Assembly: GCA_012522645.1 (NCBI GenBank)
Contig: JAAYKC010000077.1
Coordinates: 1 to 5,731 of the forward strand
Length of the DNA: 5,731 nucleotides
Source of the DNA: Thermoplasmatales archaeon
Lineage (GTDB): Archaea; Thermoplasmatota; Thermoplasmata; Methanomassiliicoccales; Methanomethylophilaceae
Direction: 5' to 3'
Of the stretch, positions 5,611-5,731 are shown in pieces (position 1 is the stretch's first letter; the number at the start of each line of letters is the position of its first letter). Under the pieces are notes generated by a model that saw only the letters and a list, made by a program, of their open reading frames with translations, was not told the origin of the DNA and searched no databases. Both the position numbers and the translations under genes were made by a program.

Positions 5611-5628
5611 GATAACGTATCGTTAATC
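5611..5628. repeat. Inverted repeat, candidate operator of the HTH regulator gene
   Basis: TAACG-TAT-CGTTA at 5613-5625 is a perfect 5-bp inverted repeat with a 3-bp spacer. Flanking bases extend it imperfectly (GATAACG against GATTAACG on the other strand). It lies between the TATA-like element at 5631-5638 and the regulator ATG at 5594, overlapping the predicted RNA polymerase entry region. A further GTTAAC palindrome lies at 5599-5604. The position suits a repressor site, for example autoregulation by the adjacent HTH protein; this is inference. Confidence 0.5.
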
Positions 5629-5630
5629 CT

Positions 5631-5638
5631 TTATTAAA
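5631..5638 (-). promoter_or_regulatory. TATA box of the HTH regulator gene
   Basis: The minus strand reads TTTAATAA in an AT-rich stretch. Its centre is about 40 nt before the ATG at 5594, predicting a start site near 5608 and a leader of about 14 nt. It falls just after the stop of the partial gene at the right edge. Called from sequence and spacing only. Confidence 0.55.
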
Positions 5639-5643
5639 CTTAT

Positions 5644-5731
5644 TCATGCCCGGACGAACCACGGCGTTTTCCATTCCCAGGGCTTCAAAGTTTCAGTGTA
5701 CAGGGACAGGCCCACCACCGCCCCCACCGCC
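5644..5731 (-). CDS. C-terminal fragment of an unrecognised, possibly membrane, protein
   Basis: Read from the right edge on the minus strand, one frame gives 28 codons ending in TGA at 5646-5644; the other two minus frames stop early. The residues begin AVGAVVGLSLYTETL and end KPWEWKTPWFVRA. The first part is small and hydrophobic, as at the end of a transmembrane helix, and the tail is aromatic and basic. Codon use is GC-rich in third positions like the neighbours, which favours real coding. I do not recognise the family. The alternative is a plus-strand frame from ATG at 5646 that stays open but becomes a proline run (from the CCACC repeats) and has a TATA-like sequence too close for a promoter; it is less likely. 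The gene is on the same strand as the regulator, 49 bp upstream of it. Confidence 0.45.
   Translation of the reverse strand, partial: AVGAVVGLSLYTETLKPWEWKTPWFVRA

Noticed and set aside
5646..5731. Plus-strand gene starting at ATG 5646 and running off the right edge
   Set aside because: It would encode mostly low-complexity sequence ending in a proline run, and the TATA-like sequence is only about 10 nt before the ATG. The minus-strand frame fits the neighbours' codon use better.

Overview
The window looks like chromosomal DNA of a euryarchaeon. The evidence is archaeal-type TATA boxes about 26 nt upstream of start codons (several genes appear leaderless), densely packed genes, a helix-turn-helix regulator of a family typical of archaea, an archaeal-type PHP protein in a histidine operon, and an MTAP-type phosphorylase. 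The moderately GC-rich codon use and the presence of HypF (needed for [NiFe]-hydrogenases) would fit a Thermoplasmata-related methanogen such as Methanomassiliicoccales. That placement is inference from gene content and style, not a phylogenetic result.

Layout. Positions 1-1319 (minus) hold the N-terminal 439 codons of hypF, a maturation factor that makes the carbamoyl/cyanide ligand of [NiFe]-hydrogenases; the gene runs off the left edge. It diverges from gcvH (1382-1765, plus), a lipoyl-carrier H protein, across a 62-bp gap with a TATA-like element that can serve both strands. gcvH converges, with 6 bp between stop codons, on an MTA phosphorylase gene (1772-2548, minus) that has its own promoter.

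Positions 2585-5139 (minus) are a compact histidine-biosynthesis operon in the order hisB - hisF - hisIE - PHP phosphatase. hisB ends 4 bp before hisF, and the hisF/hisIE and hisIE/PHP junctions are ATGA overlaps. Together these genes cover pyrophosphohydrolase and cyclohydrolase (HisE, HisI), the cyclase half of IGP synthase (HisF), dehydratase (HisB) and, probably, histidinol-phosphate phosphatase (the PHP protein). hisG, hisA, hisH, hisC and hisD are not in the window. Upstream, 5193-5594 (minus) encodes a small HTH regulator with a cysteine-rich C-terminus, preceded by a TATA box and an inverted repeat that could be its operator. The right edge (5644-5731, minus) carries what is probably the last 28 codons of an unrecognised gene.

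Most of the content is ordinary core metabolism. The points most worth a second look are the PHP protein as candidate for the histidinol-phosphate phosphatase step, which is often unassigned in archaea, the Cys-rich regulator with its operator-like repeat beside the his operon, and the isolated gcvH. I see no mobile element, CRISPR array, tRNA or rRNA, and no clear sign of a wholly new system.
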